Assembly (NCBI GenBank): GCA_030789695.1 | Contig: CM061142.1 | Coordinates: 277,071,043-277,135,042, forward strand | Reading direction: 5' to 3' | Source: Scilla litardierei | Lineage: Eukaryota; Streptophyta; Magnoliopsida; Asparagales; Asparagaceae | Length of the DNA: 64,000 nt | Shown here: one piece after another, positions 22,931-34,570 of the stretch | Position numbering within the stretch: position 1 is the stretch's first letter | How the letters are laid out: every line of letters starts with the position of its first letter | Notes under the pieces: generated by a model | What the model saw: only the letters and a program-made list of their open reading frames with translations | What the model was told of the DNA's origin: nothing | Database searches by the model: none | Translations under genes and position numbers: made by a program

Positions 22931-24202
22931 AAATCTTCCAAGCTAAACCTTTCCTTGTCCTCGAGGAAGAAGGAGTAAGGGATGGGGTATGCAAGCAAGC
23001 ATGCAACTGATGTCATGAGTTTTGAGAATTTTAAAAAATCGTGCATATATACATGGACAAATGAAAATTTCAAATTCATGGAAATTTAAAATGACAACTC
23101 ATCTCTATCGTTTAAAATATAATTCTAGGACGTGGTTTTTAGCTCGAATCGTCAAATAATATACTTAGCTATGATCATGCTAGGATATTTTCTCTAAACC
23201 ACCCTTAGGTTGAAGAGATAAGGATAAAATTTATGCAATGGTCGAGGAAAAGAAAAGTATCAGATAATGGATTATTGGCCAATCGAGAAAATGGCGCTCA
23301 TGACACATCAACTTTCCATGATTCGTGAAATCTACAATCTTATTCATGCTTCCAAATTTTTCTTCTTTTCTTTTCTCATTTGGATTGTAATTAGTTCGTG
23401 CACGGAGCGTTGGGTCGATGACTTCCAGGTCAGACGACCATAGGGCATCAGGCCAAAAAGGACCCCTTGGACCTACTAACTCAAACCAAGTATAATCTGT
23501 ATTCCTATGCATTCCCCAAGGTAAACCTTTTGGTGTGAGACCCCGATGATTCCTGAGTCATATGGATCCAGTTACTCGGCGACGTTGGGAGAATGGTGCA
23601 TGTCTTATTCTTTTTCTTACATATACACATCTTTTTTTTCATTTGGAAGTTATGAATATGTAAATCGATATCACTCCTCGGTATTAGTTTATTTGTCGTT
23701 ATCCAGGTCTCGATGGGTTGTAAACCATTATTCTCAACTATCAATTCTATTGTTCAAGCATGAAATGGATCCCTAGTTCAACCTAGGCTAGTTTCATGTA
23801 CTACTATCCTAGAGGTTATAAGAGTGATTATAACAAGCATATTAAATGGGATCTGAAAATCAACACGTGTCATAATCATATATTCAGATCGATATCGAAG
23901 AAATCGAATGTAAAAGATAGAAAATGAAATTCCATTTGATAAATCACGCATATAAAGCTCGATTTCAGAAAATTGTCATACATATATTTACAAATGATGC
24001 ATGGAAAATGCAGGATGCATGATACGATGCAAGTATGTTTGGTTTTTTTATTTGCATACAAAAAAGAAACATGATGCACAGAAACAAAAGTAAATAGAAA
24101 AGGGTAAAGTGGAAAAAGGGAAAAAAAGGAATATATACATGGATAAAAGTGAAGTATGGAGGTGGAAAAATAAGAAATAAAAACAAAAGTGAAGCGTGAA
24201 AC
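22931..24202 (-). other. E 3' noncoding region, copy 1
   Basis: No coding sequence is recognisable. The minus-strand polypurine tract GGTTTAGCTTGGAAGATTT abuts the LTR at 22931-22949. The rest is AT-rich and collinear with 50744-51990. The match stops at GCGTGAAAC (24202), which is the breakpoint of the tandem duplication. Confidence 0.65.
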
Positions 24203-25952
24203 AATGGTACACTTTGTTTCAGGGTCCTTGGGATTAAATCTTAGGAAGCCAAACCCAAGTAGAATTTGGCTTTCTTATATAATTTCTAGAATGAACAATA
24301 GATTGCATATAATTAGAAATGAATAAATCTCTATCATATAAACATGAATCCTTACGAACCCATATACTTAGAGTATTAGATTTCCTAAGAGATTCATTCG
24401 AAATATTTCTAATGTTTGAAATATTTCTTTTTGAAGAAGAAATAATAGGCTTTGCTTTCTTCTTGTAAATGAACGCATGATTCTTCTTTTGTGGTCTAAC
24501 GAATGTTGTTCTACCACTAAATGAAGATGTGTAACAAGATTTGGATATATTCTTATTTGAATAGCCTAATCCTTGTTTATGACTTGATGGATACTAAAAT
24601 TGAAGCAAATCATCCTTACCTTTGTTAAATTTATTAACATTAGCAGACATCTCATCGTATTTCATTTTTAGTGATGAACCACTATTATCCATTTCAGATA
24701 GTCATGCATGCAATCCTTGATTCTGATTTTTGTGAATTTCATTCTCTTTATTCAGATTCAAGATTTGAGAAGACAATAAGTCTTTCTCAGTGTTAGTTGC
24801 ATAAGATGAAATGCATTTAGATGAAAGTCCTTGATGTTCAAGAATAATAGCATCATTACTTTGTTTCAAAGACTTGTGTTGTGTATTTAGTCTTTTGAAA
24901 CGAATGTAAAGATCATTAAAAGCATCTAATAATTCTTCATTATCAAAAGAACTTACATTGCTTTCATCATTTTGTGCCATGATACACATATTGTCATTTT
25001 CTTCATTATTGTTGTCTTCTTCATCAGAAGTTGAATCACAAGTTGTTGAGAAGGCTTTCTTCATTCTGTCAAATTTTCTTTCTTTCTTGGAATGTTCATT
25101 GTTGTTGTTGAAAGTCGTGAACTTTGATTTGAGAAATGGACAATCCTTCTTGTAATGCCCTGGTTTATTACAATTGAAACAAATAGAGGAACCAATATTC
25201 TTAGATTTAAAATTTTTATACTTACCTTTTCTTAAGAACTTTTTGAAGTTCTTAGTAATGAGAGCAACATCTTTATCATCGTATGTGTCTGAATCATCGG
25301 TATCTGATGATGCATTGGAGGCAAGAGTTTTCTTCTTTGAATCTGCTTGTTCCTTACGGTCTTGAAGTTGTACTTCATATGCCATCAAATTTCCAACAAG
25401 GCTTTCAACGGTGAGAGTTGATAAGTCATTGTCTTCTTCTATTTCTGTGGTCTTTCTTTCCCATTCTGGTGTTAAGGCACGAAGGATCTTCCTGACTTGT
25501 TCTATTTGAGAGTATGTCTTACCAAGAGCAATCAGAGAGTTTGTGATATCTGTGAATCTAGTAATCATCTCTCCAATTGTCTCATTGTCCTTCATTCTGA
25601 ATAGTTCAAACCTGTGAACAAGAACAGAAATGTCATATGCTAATTTGGCTTATGATACACGATTAAACTCATTCTTGTCCATGGCGCAGAATAGTGCATT
25701 CATTGCTTTGGAGTAGTGAGTTGCGGCGGATTTATCATTAGCAGTCTATTGGACATAAGGAGATGTAGGCTTCTCGTATTGAGTTTCCAACATATTCCAT
25801 AGTTCGTAGTCGATGCTTTGAAGATAGATCGCCATCCTTGTCTTCCAATAAGAGTAGTTGGAACCGTTGAATAGTGGATGCCTTGTGGTAGAGTGCCCTT
25901 CTAGAAATTGTGATGAAGATGTTGTATTGTTCGTCGAATATGTGTAGGCCAT
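24203..25952 (-). pseudogene. gag: B gag, broken
   Basis: The start is MAYTYSTNN at 25952, then FNGSNYSYWKTRMAIYLQS. A stop falls near 25746 and another (GTATCATAAGCC on the minus strand) near 25650. The main open stretch 25595-24702 keeps KDNETIGEMITRF, an intact zinc knuckle CFNCNKPGHYKKDC (near 25165) and a Lys/Asn/Asp-rich part. A coiled-coil-like end (LLSSQILNLNKENEIHKN) follows. Left of 24702, frames with stops continue toward the gag-protease spacer (phrases FIRKR..., then STWVWLPKI near 24250). B has about 63 bases that A lost at 13200 and about 600 that A lost at 12415. It encodes no protease core before the 24203 joint. Confidence 0.8.
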
Positions 25953-25962
25953 CTTGACTGTG

Positions 25963-25973
25963 CTCTGATACCA
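25963..25973 (-). other. B primer-binding site
   Basis: Minus-strand TGGTATCAGAG two bases from the LTR; initiator tRNA-Met type, as in A. Confidence 0.8.
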
Positions 25974-25975
25974 AA

Positions 25976-27135
25976 TGTAGGATCTCCTGGCACACCAAAT
26001 ACACTAGAAAGGGGAGAATAGTGTATATCACGATGGAATTCCAAATTTAAAAGTTAATAAAAAATGCAATAAGATTGTGGAAGTAAATAAATACAATACA
26101 GTGAATGGAAAACGCAAACACCAAGATTTATCCTGGTTTGGATCCACGTAAACCTACTTCCTGTCCTCTACCCCGTAGAGATTTTTAATCCACTATAACA
26201 CTTATCCCGCAAGCACCAATATACAAAAATGGCGACACTCTTAGTGTCCCAAACTTTGTACAATCTCTACACTAAGAGATTCAACTTACAAACATGAAGA
26301 ATGAAAACAACACCTTAAGCCTTGATGTGAATTTCAAATGGAATTCAAAAGAAAGGTGTTTAATGAAATTTCAAGGTTTCTAGATTTTGGATGAAAGAAA
26401 CACTCTTGAAGATTTCAGTTTTTAAACGAAGACAATATCAGAATTTTATTTCTTCAAATGAAAAAAATGGCAAAACTTTCTCTTAAGAAGAATATAATTA
26501 AAAATTCTAAAGCGAAAAGTAGAAAAAGAAGTGTGTAAAAGAGAAGGGGGGTACCCATCTATTTATAGGTTTGAGAAGGAGTTATAACGGCTATATTTCA
26601 ACAGCTATAAACTGTCCCCACCGGATAGAACAATGCAGTTCTGAAAAACGGGCAAAACGGAATTAGCCTGCCAATGAAATTTTGTTGGTTGGCTAATTTC
26701 AAAACGGCAAAAATTTGACCGTTTGAAGTTACAAACATGGAACAGATATGGAAAGGAAGTTGACCACCAAATTTCATGGTCAAAATCGAAAAGGAAAAAT
26801 TAGCCTGCCAGCAAAAATAAATTGGTCGGCTAATATTTTGAAGAGAAATTTTGAGATTCTGAAAAGCCTAGATTGTAGATAAGAGACACCAGACATCTAA
26901 GATAAGTCATCATCAGGCCTAAAAACCTATAAAATGAAAAATACATTTATTACATAAAAGCAGTAGATATGACTACATCTGAATTTGAGAAGTCTTTGCA
27001 CATGTAGTAACTAGTGATAATATCCAAGGCGTAAATGTGGTTATCTGCACAGAAAGAGTTAGTAATAATAATATTATTAAATTTGTCATATCAAAATCAT
27101 ATGGAACAGATATATGGAATTATAAAATTCCAACC
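25976..27135 (-). mobile_element. B 5' LTR
   Basis: 1160 bases, TGTAGGATCT on the left; the right edge AATTCCAACC (a changed version of AATTCCCACA) precedes AAATG. It is a close copy of 13520-14685. Confidence 0.85.
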
Positions 27136-27140
27136 AAATG

Positions 27141-28342
27141 GTCTTGTGGACTATCCCACACGACCATCTCAGGTATCACTGTAGATGGGAGCCAAACCAA
27201 CAGCAACGTGACCATTTGACGTAGTCACATGGGTCATCTATTGGGCTTCTAAAGACAGATCCATGCCGTCACATGTAATTCCACACGATCGCATCAAACA
27301 ATTCAAGAGGAAAAGAGATTATGCCAGATTGGTTGTGTGGATCTTCCACGTGACCACGTCGATCCATATATTCTGAAGAATTTTGAAGGCCCAACTGTGG
27401 GCTAAAGCCCACATGCCTGCGTGGATATTCCACATGGTCGTGTCTGATCTGGTTTTCTGCAAACTTGCTAGGGTTTTGGAAAAGTTATATAAGCTTGGAG
27501 CAATGTCTTGATCAAGGAGTCGACCTCCAATTTCGTTTACTTCCAGTTTTTCATCTCTTTTCTTTTTTTGTAATTAGTTTTAAGAGTATGAGTAGTTTAG
27601 ATTAGTTTTTATACGTTTTCCTCATTGGTGCAAGCTTGTAATTAAGGATTTTCTATTGCAACCATTGAGATAAGTATTTCTCTCTTTGTTTTCCTTGTTA
27701 TTAAGTTTTTTCCTATTATTCTCTATGATTATCTCTATGTTCTTTCAAAGTTTAGTGAGTAGTTTTTAATCTAGGGCATGGTTGATCTCTATAGAGGATG
27801 AACATGGATTGATTTCATTGTTTGGCTATTGAATCATCAAATTAGGGTTATGCATATGAAGATTATTATCTATATAGATTGGCTCCCCCAAATTTGTCGC
27901 TAACGAGAGTTAGGATTAATCTAGGGTTTCCAACCTCTATGTCGGTTCATATTAATTATGTCGCAAATGGAAGTTGGGCGTAATTTAGAGCCCTCCTAGC
28001 ATTGACCAGAGTTCCGACCACGAGAGTGGTGTGAACGACGTTTGGGGAATATTGTTGAGCTTCATGAACCCATCGCGCGACGATGACCAGCACGAGTTGG
28101 CTTGGTCATACGAGGGGTTGTCATGTCATAGCATCACAGAAGTTGGGGGTACGTGAAAACACAAGGGACGATCTTATCATAGAATCACGGAAGTGGGGGG
28201 TATGTGACACCCTTAGATTAGACAACCTCACTCTAGGATCGATTCGACAGCTAGACGACGAGTTCATCCCCATGTTCGTTTCGCATTAGAGAGATACCTA
28301 GCCCTAGAACCTTTATTATATTTCATTCTCACTATCTTATAA
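27141..28342 (+). mobile_element. J LTR, copy 2, left part
   Basis: Collinear with 14691-15900, including the palindrome cluster, the TATA box (27486) and the two GAATCACGGAAGTGGGG-type repeats near 28130-28200. C interrupts it after TATAA at 28338-28342; it resumes at 46557. Confidence 0.7.
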
Positions 28343-29033
28343 TGTGACGACCTGTTTTCATCAAGACAAACTATTTACGGATTTGACCAATTTTTCAATT
28401 TTTAAACTATTTTATAATGGTTTGTCAGGAGTTTTACTGATTTCAAAATTTTCTTATAAAAATATTTTGAAGTACCAGACTAGTTATGGAGTATTTTAGT
28501 AAGATAGGATTTCATCAAATACTCCAAACATTTCTGATAAAATTCATTTTCAGTTATTACCGTTTTGAATTAATGAATTTATTTTCCATACAAACATCAT
28601 CAAAGCGTTTTCAAACTTCTACGGTAGCATCCTATGATCAATTAGGGCTTCCCACATTAATTTCGTAATTTTCTGAAGTCAAATCGATAGAGAACCCGCA
28701 AACCCGCTTCCTAAACATTTTGGTCTAAAACTAGTATTTCCGTAGCTCAAACCCTGAAACGGATCTCGTATTCGCGATCCTCGCGACGATACGAATCCGT
28801 GGGTATGTTTTCGTAATTTTTCGGATACGTTTACTAGTAGGGACAAAATCGTAATTTTGCTTTTTGTATTTTACTAATTACCGTTTTACCAAACCATAAT
28901 TACATTAGCCTTAACTAACTTACCCAAACCAGGACTTAAACGTGGGGGGGACACATTTAAAATTTTCTTCATTTAGTCAACCACTAACACCTAATCCCTA
29001 CCTAATACCATTAATAAACTTGACTAAAACACC

Positions 29034-29041
29034 TATTTAAA
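29034..29041 (+). promoter_or_regulatory. TATA box of C 5' LTR
   Basis: CTATTTAAACCC about 60 bases upstream of the GC-rich leader; the copy in the 3' LTR is at 45127-45134. Confidence 0.4.
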
Positions 29042-30879
29042 CCCTTAATTAGTCACTCTCCCCTTCAATTTTCGAACACACACAAGGGCCTCTCCCTCTA
29101 AAGCTCTCTCTCCCCTCTGCTCCGTTCAAAAAAACCCCTCAGCCGTCACCCTCTCTCTCTCATCTTCCCACCATCTCGACGCTCCGTCGAACCAACGCCG
29201 CCACCGAGCCCCCGTCCGCCGCTGCGAGCTCCGACCATGCACTCCGAGCCCCCAAACTGCTAACGCCGTTGTCTGCTCACGCCACCACTGCAGACCCACA
29301 GCGCCGGCCACCCCCATCGTCGACGAGGCCCTTGCCCAGCTCGAAGCAGCGCCCACCGCCGTGTACGACGACATTGCCGCCTTCGCCGTCATCCTCCCAC
29401 TCCACCGCACGCCATCGCCGCCGTCACACGACGAGACCACACCGTCGGAGCTCTTCGAAGCAGCACGCCGCTCCCGCCCTCTACTCCGATGACTCCGACG
29501 AGGCGTCGCCCAGATCGAAGCCCGCCCCGCCACCTGAGCCTACCGTGACCCCCATCGCCGACGAACCACTGTGCACGCCGCCCCGAAGCTCGTCGCCGTT
29601 TCGCCTGAGAGCCTCCTCGCTCCCTCCCTTCCACTCTCGCTCCTAGGCGGTTGACCGTCGCCCTCCGTCGCCGTCTCCGCCACCTACGTCACCTCCGCGC
29701 CACTAAGAAGCCCCCGGTCGCCGCCGCCGTCGACGAGGCCAAACGGCGAAGCCCCCCATGCCGTTCATCTGTCGGCGAAACGCGAGGATGCGTGATATCA
29801 CGCGATGGCACAAGCGTAAATACGTAGAACTTTTCGTAATTCGTATTTTTAAATAATTATTAAATGTGTTTATTGGTTTTTAATCCATAACTAATTATAC
29901 AGGGCCCAGAAAAATATGAGGCTTGCTCTAGAAAAACAGAAATAATATTGTGGACCCAATGGAACTAGTTTCATCTCAATCAGACGAGTAGTTTTCCCAA
30001 ATTAATTTTTAAGCCTAAAAGTTAACTCCGTTATTTTCATTCAAAAATCAGTAACGTGTTATTTTCACGTAAACTAGTTTGTGATAAAAATATATGTTAA
30101 AGTACTCTTCGAGACGACCATTTTGACAGTTCATTTGCAACTTTCCGATGCAGATTCCATCCGGAATAAATTATTGAATAATTACGTCACAAATTGAAAA
30201 ATAGTTTTTAAATTATTTTTGAGCTCTTAAAAATTATAAAAATTAGTATAAGCTTCAGAAAATTATTTCCTCCTATGATAAAATTACTTTCATCATATCT
30301 AGTCTATAGAAAAATTTAGAACGCTTTTCGACACCGTTTCAATCGATTATAAAATCAAACACGTTAAGATAAATAGGTAGAAAATAAGTGTTCTATAACC
30401 GATTGTTCTTGTGTTTTGCAGGTACAAATTCTTGTGCACCAGCTTCCGTGGAAGCCTTAGATCCAGTTCCGGCTTGCTACGTCGATCTCGAAATCAGTAA
30501 GTCACGACTAATTCTAAAATTAGAAAATTAGATAAGTGTCCCTGTATGAACTTAGGACACCACTATGGCCTCCGAACTGCTACTTGACTTGAACCGAACT
30601 AGAAACCTAATCTAATAGGGAAGTAATCAACTACAGATTACTTTGCCAACTTTCAACTTTGGTGGTTATAACACACAACCATCAACTTGGGTAAATTGTG
30701 TGCTAAACAATACTTCTACATGCTCGAAGCATGGAATCAGTATTACTGTTGTTGGACTTGTCTTTATCCTCAGTTCGCTTTGGCACAGTCAGCTTTGGAA
30801 TGAGTTACCACCCTCTGGTTTTCAATGAGAAAGTTAACCAGTGGACTTGGTTTGACTAGCATCATGTGATACATCGTAT

Positions 30880-30987
30880 GGAATATCTTGCGAAACATCT
30901 TATGGAATATCTTGTGGAATATCTCGTGAAACATCTTGTGGAATATCTTGTGGAATATCGTGTGGAACATCTCGTGGAACATCATGA
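30880..30987 (+). repeat. 12-base minisatellite in C 5' LTR
   Basis: Nine units of GGAATATCTTGT with variants (GAAACATCTTAT, GGAACATCTCGT). The unit length is a multiple of three, so one frame reads a four-residue repeat (EYLV, KHLM). The copy in the 3' LTR is at 45580-45687. Confidence 0.85.
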
Positions 30988-31851
30988 AAGGAACATGTAT
31001 ATAGACCACTTGACACTTCACTGGGGTTTTGGGGTAACTCATAGTTTGAGAGAGTATGGGAGTGACTGGAGTTCAATCTTCCCGTCCCGCTGCCTGTGTT
31101 TCGGCATCCCGTCCTGCTGCCTGGGTTTTGGCAAAATACATGTCCTGCTGCCTGTGTTTTTGGCATTCGTCTGGGTCGCGCCCAGGCAAGAGATGGACTT
31201 GATGGTCACATATTGTACTCTCCGACTTGAGTCACGTAGTGCAGTTACTTTTGCACAGTCACTTTTACTTTACGCACTACAGTTACCTTTACTTTACACG
31301 TTCCATGCACGTTACTTACTACACTTGTGCAGTCACAGTACTTTACCTGTCACACTTACAGCAGTAGTATGTTTCACTTGCCTAGCCTGCTTTACACAGT
31401 ACAGTGGTTCTCTCCTTCAGTTCAGTTTGCCTTTACTTTTCAGTTATGTACAGTTGTTGCTCAGTACTTTACTTTTCACTCTGGTCTGCTCGTACGTAGT
31501 TACTCTTGTCATACTTGTGCACTGCTTCTTTTCTATATTTAGAATTGTTGTGACTTACCTACGGTTCCATCTCCGTGGCACCGCAGACGACGTACAGATG
31601 AAGATAGATGCTCCTGAGCTAATAGCGCCAGAGTTCAACCGCAGCTTCCAGAGTTATATTTCAGTATTGTGTACTTTATTCTTTCATGTATATCTATTGG
31701 GACATCTTGTACAGTATGGATTGTAATAATTGGACACTATTTGGGTATTTTTGTACATCTCTGCATCGTGGCTATTTTGTTTTCACTGGTAACCTGCAGG
31801 ACCTGCGCAAATATCAAAAAAGTAACGGGCCCCCGGGAGCGGGTCGTTACA

Positions 31852-32762
31852 AGTTTGGTGGCCCACGCAGGTCCGCGCTAACTACCTCGTGAACAATATA
31901 GCAAGATCAGGGTGTACATTATAAAATACTCAAGTAGAACTCTCGAGTACTGGATGTCTCGAGTATTCACCGGTATTGGATATACGGGTGAAGTGTCCTT
32001 AATACCATCTTCACTAGGTCTTCCTTGATCCTCATCACTTCCTTTGAACTCTTAACCCTTGCTTAGGAACTCGTGTTCTATTCTTGATTATACCCTCCTT
32101 AGTAACCACTTTTGCTAACCGTTATAGTTATTGGTTGAACTATCTACCCACTTCATCACCTTTCCTTCAGTTGATGGTGGCACGCATATAAATGATAATC
32201 TTCTTTCAATGGACCATGATACCGGTCAATGTGCTTGGCTAAAGTCTGTTGGATCAACCTAGCTAGACTGGGCATAAGTGATCCTGGCTTAGTCACTTCC
32301 CTGGCCGTGTCCGCTGGACCGCAAGGACGTGAATCATGATTATGTGACGTCATCGATCTTATTCACTATCAACCTTCCTTTTAGCTTGATGAACTTTCAC
32401 CTTCTTAGAATCTTTCTAGTTTGCTTGGACCCTAGCTACGTTTATTTTAAGGATGGTAGCGTTTGAGTTTTCGATCATCAGAAGTTCGGATTCCTCAACT
32501 GAAGCAGATCGAAGGACGTTCAGAAGTATTCGAGGATGATGCTGGAGATTTTGAGACGAGCCAAACATTGCGTGCACGTATAGGCTGTTACGTTTTTGAG
32601 CTCGTGTTTCTCTTCTATACCCTACTTTCATCTTGTACCCATTTCTCTATGAGTTAAACCTCTTTTTTTCACCCACCATCCCCCCTCATTATAACCCTTG
32701 TCCTCTTCCTCGCCTCGAGCCCCGTTCCCGCCTACCCTACACTACCTACCCGTGACTTTTAG
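31852..32762 (+). other. C internal region, left of D
   Basis: No gag or pol motif. A short open stretch at 32463-32657 (64 codons) has no recognisable similarity. The right end (32683-32762) resembles 43152-43230 on the other side of D (shared CCTCGAGCCCCGTT and CCGCCTA), so C may hold a short tandem repeat that D split. Confidence 0.5.
31854..31871 (+). other. Candidate primer-binding site of C
   Basis: TTTGGTGGCCCACGCAGG lies three bases inside the 5' LTR, as expected for a primer site. D has the near-identical TTGGTGGCCCATGCAGG at 35573. It does not match the initiator-Met or Asp sites I know; the tRNA is unidentified. Confidence 0.45.
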
Positions 32763-33349
32763 TGTAACGGTACGTTTTCGTTGTACTTCGTTCGTGCACG
32801 TGCTTTTGGCCGTGCACGTGTTTATTTTAGACTTTATTTGATTGTGAACACTTTTGTGTGATATGCCGTTGTGAACGTCTCTGAGAGTATTAAATAGTGG
32901 CACTAATTTGGAACGACGTTTCTCGAGTCATTTTCCCACAATTTAAACTTACTCGATGAGACGTGACGATTCTCACTCTTGACGGGAGACGTTTCTATTT
33001 TTAGTTTCGTCGTCCGACGTCGAAACTGAGATCCGTCTTCTTAGTTAGCTCACATTCGTCGCCACGATCACCACGATATTTATTTTATAATTTTTGGAGT
33101 TTATTTGACCACTTTTATAATTTTTACAAGTTTTATATTATTTTTAATAATTAATTTATAAATTATTTTTGGCCAAATAAAATTTAATTAAGTTTTAAAC
33201 GTTTTAAAGAATTTTTGAGCCAATTTCCAGCTCATTTGGACCAAGTCAAATCCTAGGGTGAGTTGGAGAAATTGAATTTCAAATTTTAAATTATTTTAAA
33301 CTTCTAATCCTATTAGATTTAGCCCTAGACCAAGTCAACCCATCTACAC

Positions 33350-33356
33350 TATATAA
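33350..33356 (+). promoter_or_regulatory. TATA box of D 5' LTR
   Basis: TATATAAGC in a fitting position before the GC-rich leader; the 3' LTR copy TATATAA is at 40922-40928. Confidence 0.55.
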
Positions 33357-33421
33357 GCAACCCCTAGAAAGACCTATTTTCTCAAGAAATTAGCCCTAGC
33401 CTCTTCCAAACTTGAAATTGG

Positions 33422-33446
33422 ACGTTGCGACGATTCGTCGCAACGT
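33422..33446 (+). other. Leader hairpin in D 5' LTR
   Basis: ACGTTGCGACG and CGTCGCAACGT pair perfectly (11 pairs) around ATT, about 70 bases after the TATA box. The solo LTR keeps TTGCGACG-ATT-CGTCGCAA at about 18355-18373. Confidence 0.6.
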
Positions 33447-33560
33447 TGCGACGTTCAGCAGCCGCACGACCGAAGGAAACGGCCACGTTCCCCCGCTCCG
33501 ACAGAAGCCCCCGCCCGCATCCTAGCCGCTCCGTACCGCTGCAGCGACCGCCGCTCCGTT

Positions 33561-33579
33561 CCCTCGGTCTGACCGAGGG
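33561..33579 (+). other. GC palindrome in D leader
   Basis: CCCTCGGTCTGACCGAGGG, nine-base arms around one base. The 3' LTR copy is at 41133-41151. The solo LTR has CTCTCGGT-CTA-ACCGAGAG at 18421-18439, where one stem pair changed on both sides. Confidence 0.6.
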
Positions 33580-34504
33580 ATTGGCCCGCATCCGCCTCGC
33601 ATCCAAGCGCTCCGCATCGACCCGCCTAGTCGCCCCGCTCCGCTCCGTGCCCGACCGAAGGCCACGCCCGCAGCGACCGACGATCGCAACGTTGCAACGT
33701 CGCAATGTTGCAGCCCTGCTCTCCAAGCGCACGACCGACCGCTCCCATCGACCTGACCGACGGAGGCCCCCGCACCCGCGCTGCTGCACGCCCCCAATCG
33801 TCGCACAGCGCCGTTCCTAGTGTCTGACCGAGCCAAGTCCCCGCACCGAGGCTGTACGACCGAGAGCCACTCGTCGCAACCCCGCATCCGTCGCACCACT
33901 TGCCTCCGTGGGCCCCCCAAGTTCTCCAGAGGTATTGTGGGTCCCCCAAAGGTCCCTAGGACTACTGGGCCCCACCTTGGTGCGTTCTCTTCGACGACTT
34001 GCCGCGTACGACGTCGTCGCACGTCGTAGCCCGTCGTCGCACGTGCGAGCTTTGGAATCTGGAATCGTCGCCCGGGTTGATTGCTCTGAAATTTCCAGCG
34101 AGGAATCTAATTGGAATCTGGACTTGGAGCGCGATCTTTTATTCCAACCCCCGGCGTCGCTACCCGACGCCGGTGTAGCTTTCGCGTCGTGTTGAGGTAA
34201 CGTTTTGCACCCATAGGACCCCCAACCAAATTGCATGCTAACCAAGACTAAAAATCAGTATTTTAAAGTATTTTAAATGTTTTATCATTCACTAATCAAG
34301 ATTAATAAAACGGATGTAGGCCGGTGGACTTGTGCACGTAGGAATCGTGACTTTGGACTCGTTGGACGGTGTTTTCTTGACGTGATAGTTGCAGGCAAGT
34401 GAAACTTGCCAACTCTTGTGTAGGGCCATGTTTTTAGGCCACTTCCTTGCTTTTAGCGTAAAAGAGACTATTCAGTGAAATGATAGCTGGCTAGACGCCT
34501 ACTT

Positions 34505-34531
34505 GATCTAGTTTGACAACGAAACTAGATC
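34505..34531 (+). other. GACAACG-loop hairpin 1, D 5' LTR
   Basis: Arms GATCTAGTTT and AAACTAGATC, perfect 10 pairs, loop GACAACG. The 3' LTR copy is at 42079-42105. Confidence 0.75.
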
Positions 34532-34543
34532 CGTCACCTAAAT

Positions 34544-34570
34544 GATCTAGCTTGACAACGAAGCTAGATC
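34544..34570 (+). other. GACAACG-loop hairpin 2, D 5' LTR
   Basis: Arms GATCTAGCTT and AAGCTAGATC, perfect 10 pairs, the same loop. Compared with hairpin 1, a T-A pair became C-G on both arms. The 3' LTR copy is at 42118-42144. Confidence 0.75.

Larger units (their letters stand above)
24203..27135 (-). mobile_element. B: truncated SIRE-like copia, duplicate of A's 5' end
   Basis: A 5' LTR, primer site and gag closely match A (12418-14685), but there is no pol and no 3' LTR. The left edge at 24203 is the duplication joint, not an element end. The right edge has the same AAATG (27136-27140) and the same J flank as A. A and B are therefore two copies of one insertion, not two insertions. Confidence 0.85.
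28343..31851 (+). mobile_element. C 5' LTR
   Basis: 3509 bases. TATTTAAA at 29034 is a likely TATA box, followed by a GC-rich leader (29090-29760) whose open stretches on both strands are compositional. There is a 12-base minisatellite at 30880-30987, three imperfect copies of a CCGTCCTGCTGCCTGNGTTT phrase at 31080-31165, and a CAGT/ACTTTA-rich part at 31230-31500. The 3' LTR lacks about 1.39 kb that is present here (about 29485-30876). Confidence 0.85.

Noticed and set aside
29126..29646. Open frames of 125-135 codons on both strands in the C 5' LTR
   Set aside because: GC-rich LTR leader; no conserved motif, and part of the region is deleted in the 3' LTR.
30866..31726. A 286-codon open frame
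   Set aside because: It is a minisatellite followed by LTR sequence; the start is inside the repeat and there is no domain. Reported only as a repeat.
33382..34245. Open stretches up to 166 codons in the D 5' LTR (again at 40954-41819)
   Set aside because: Same compositional effect in the leader; both strands are open at once and the translations are low complexity.
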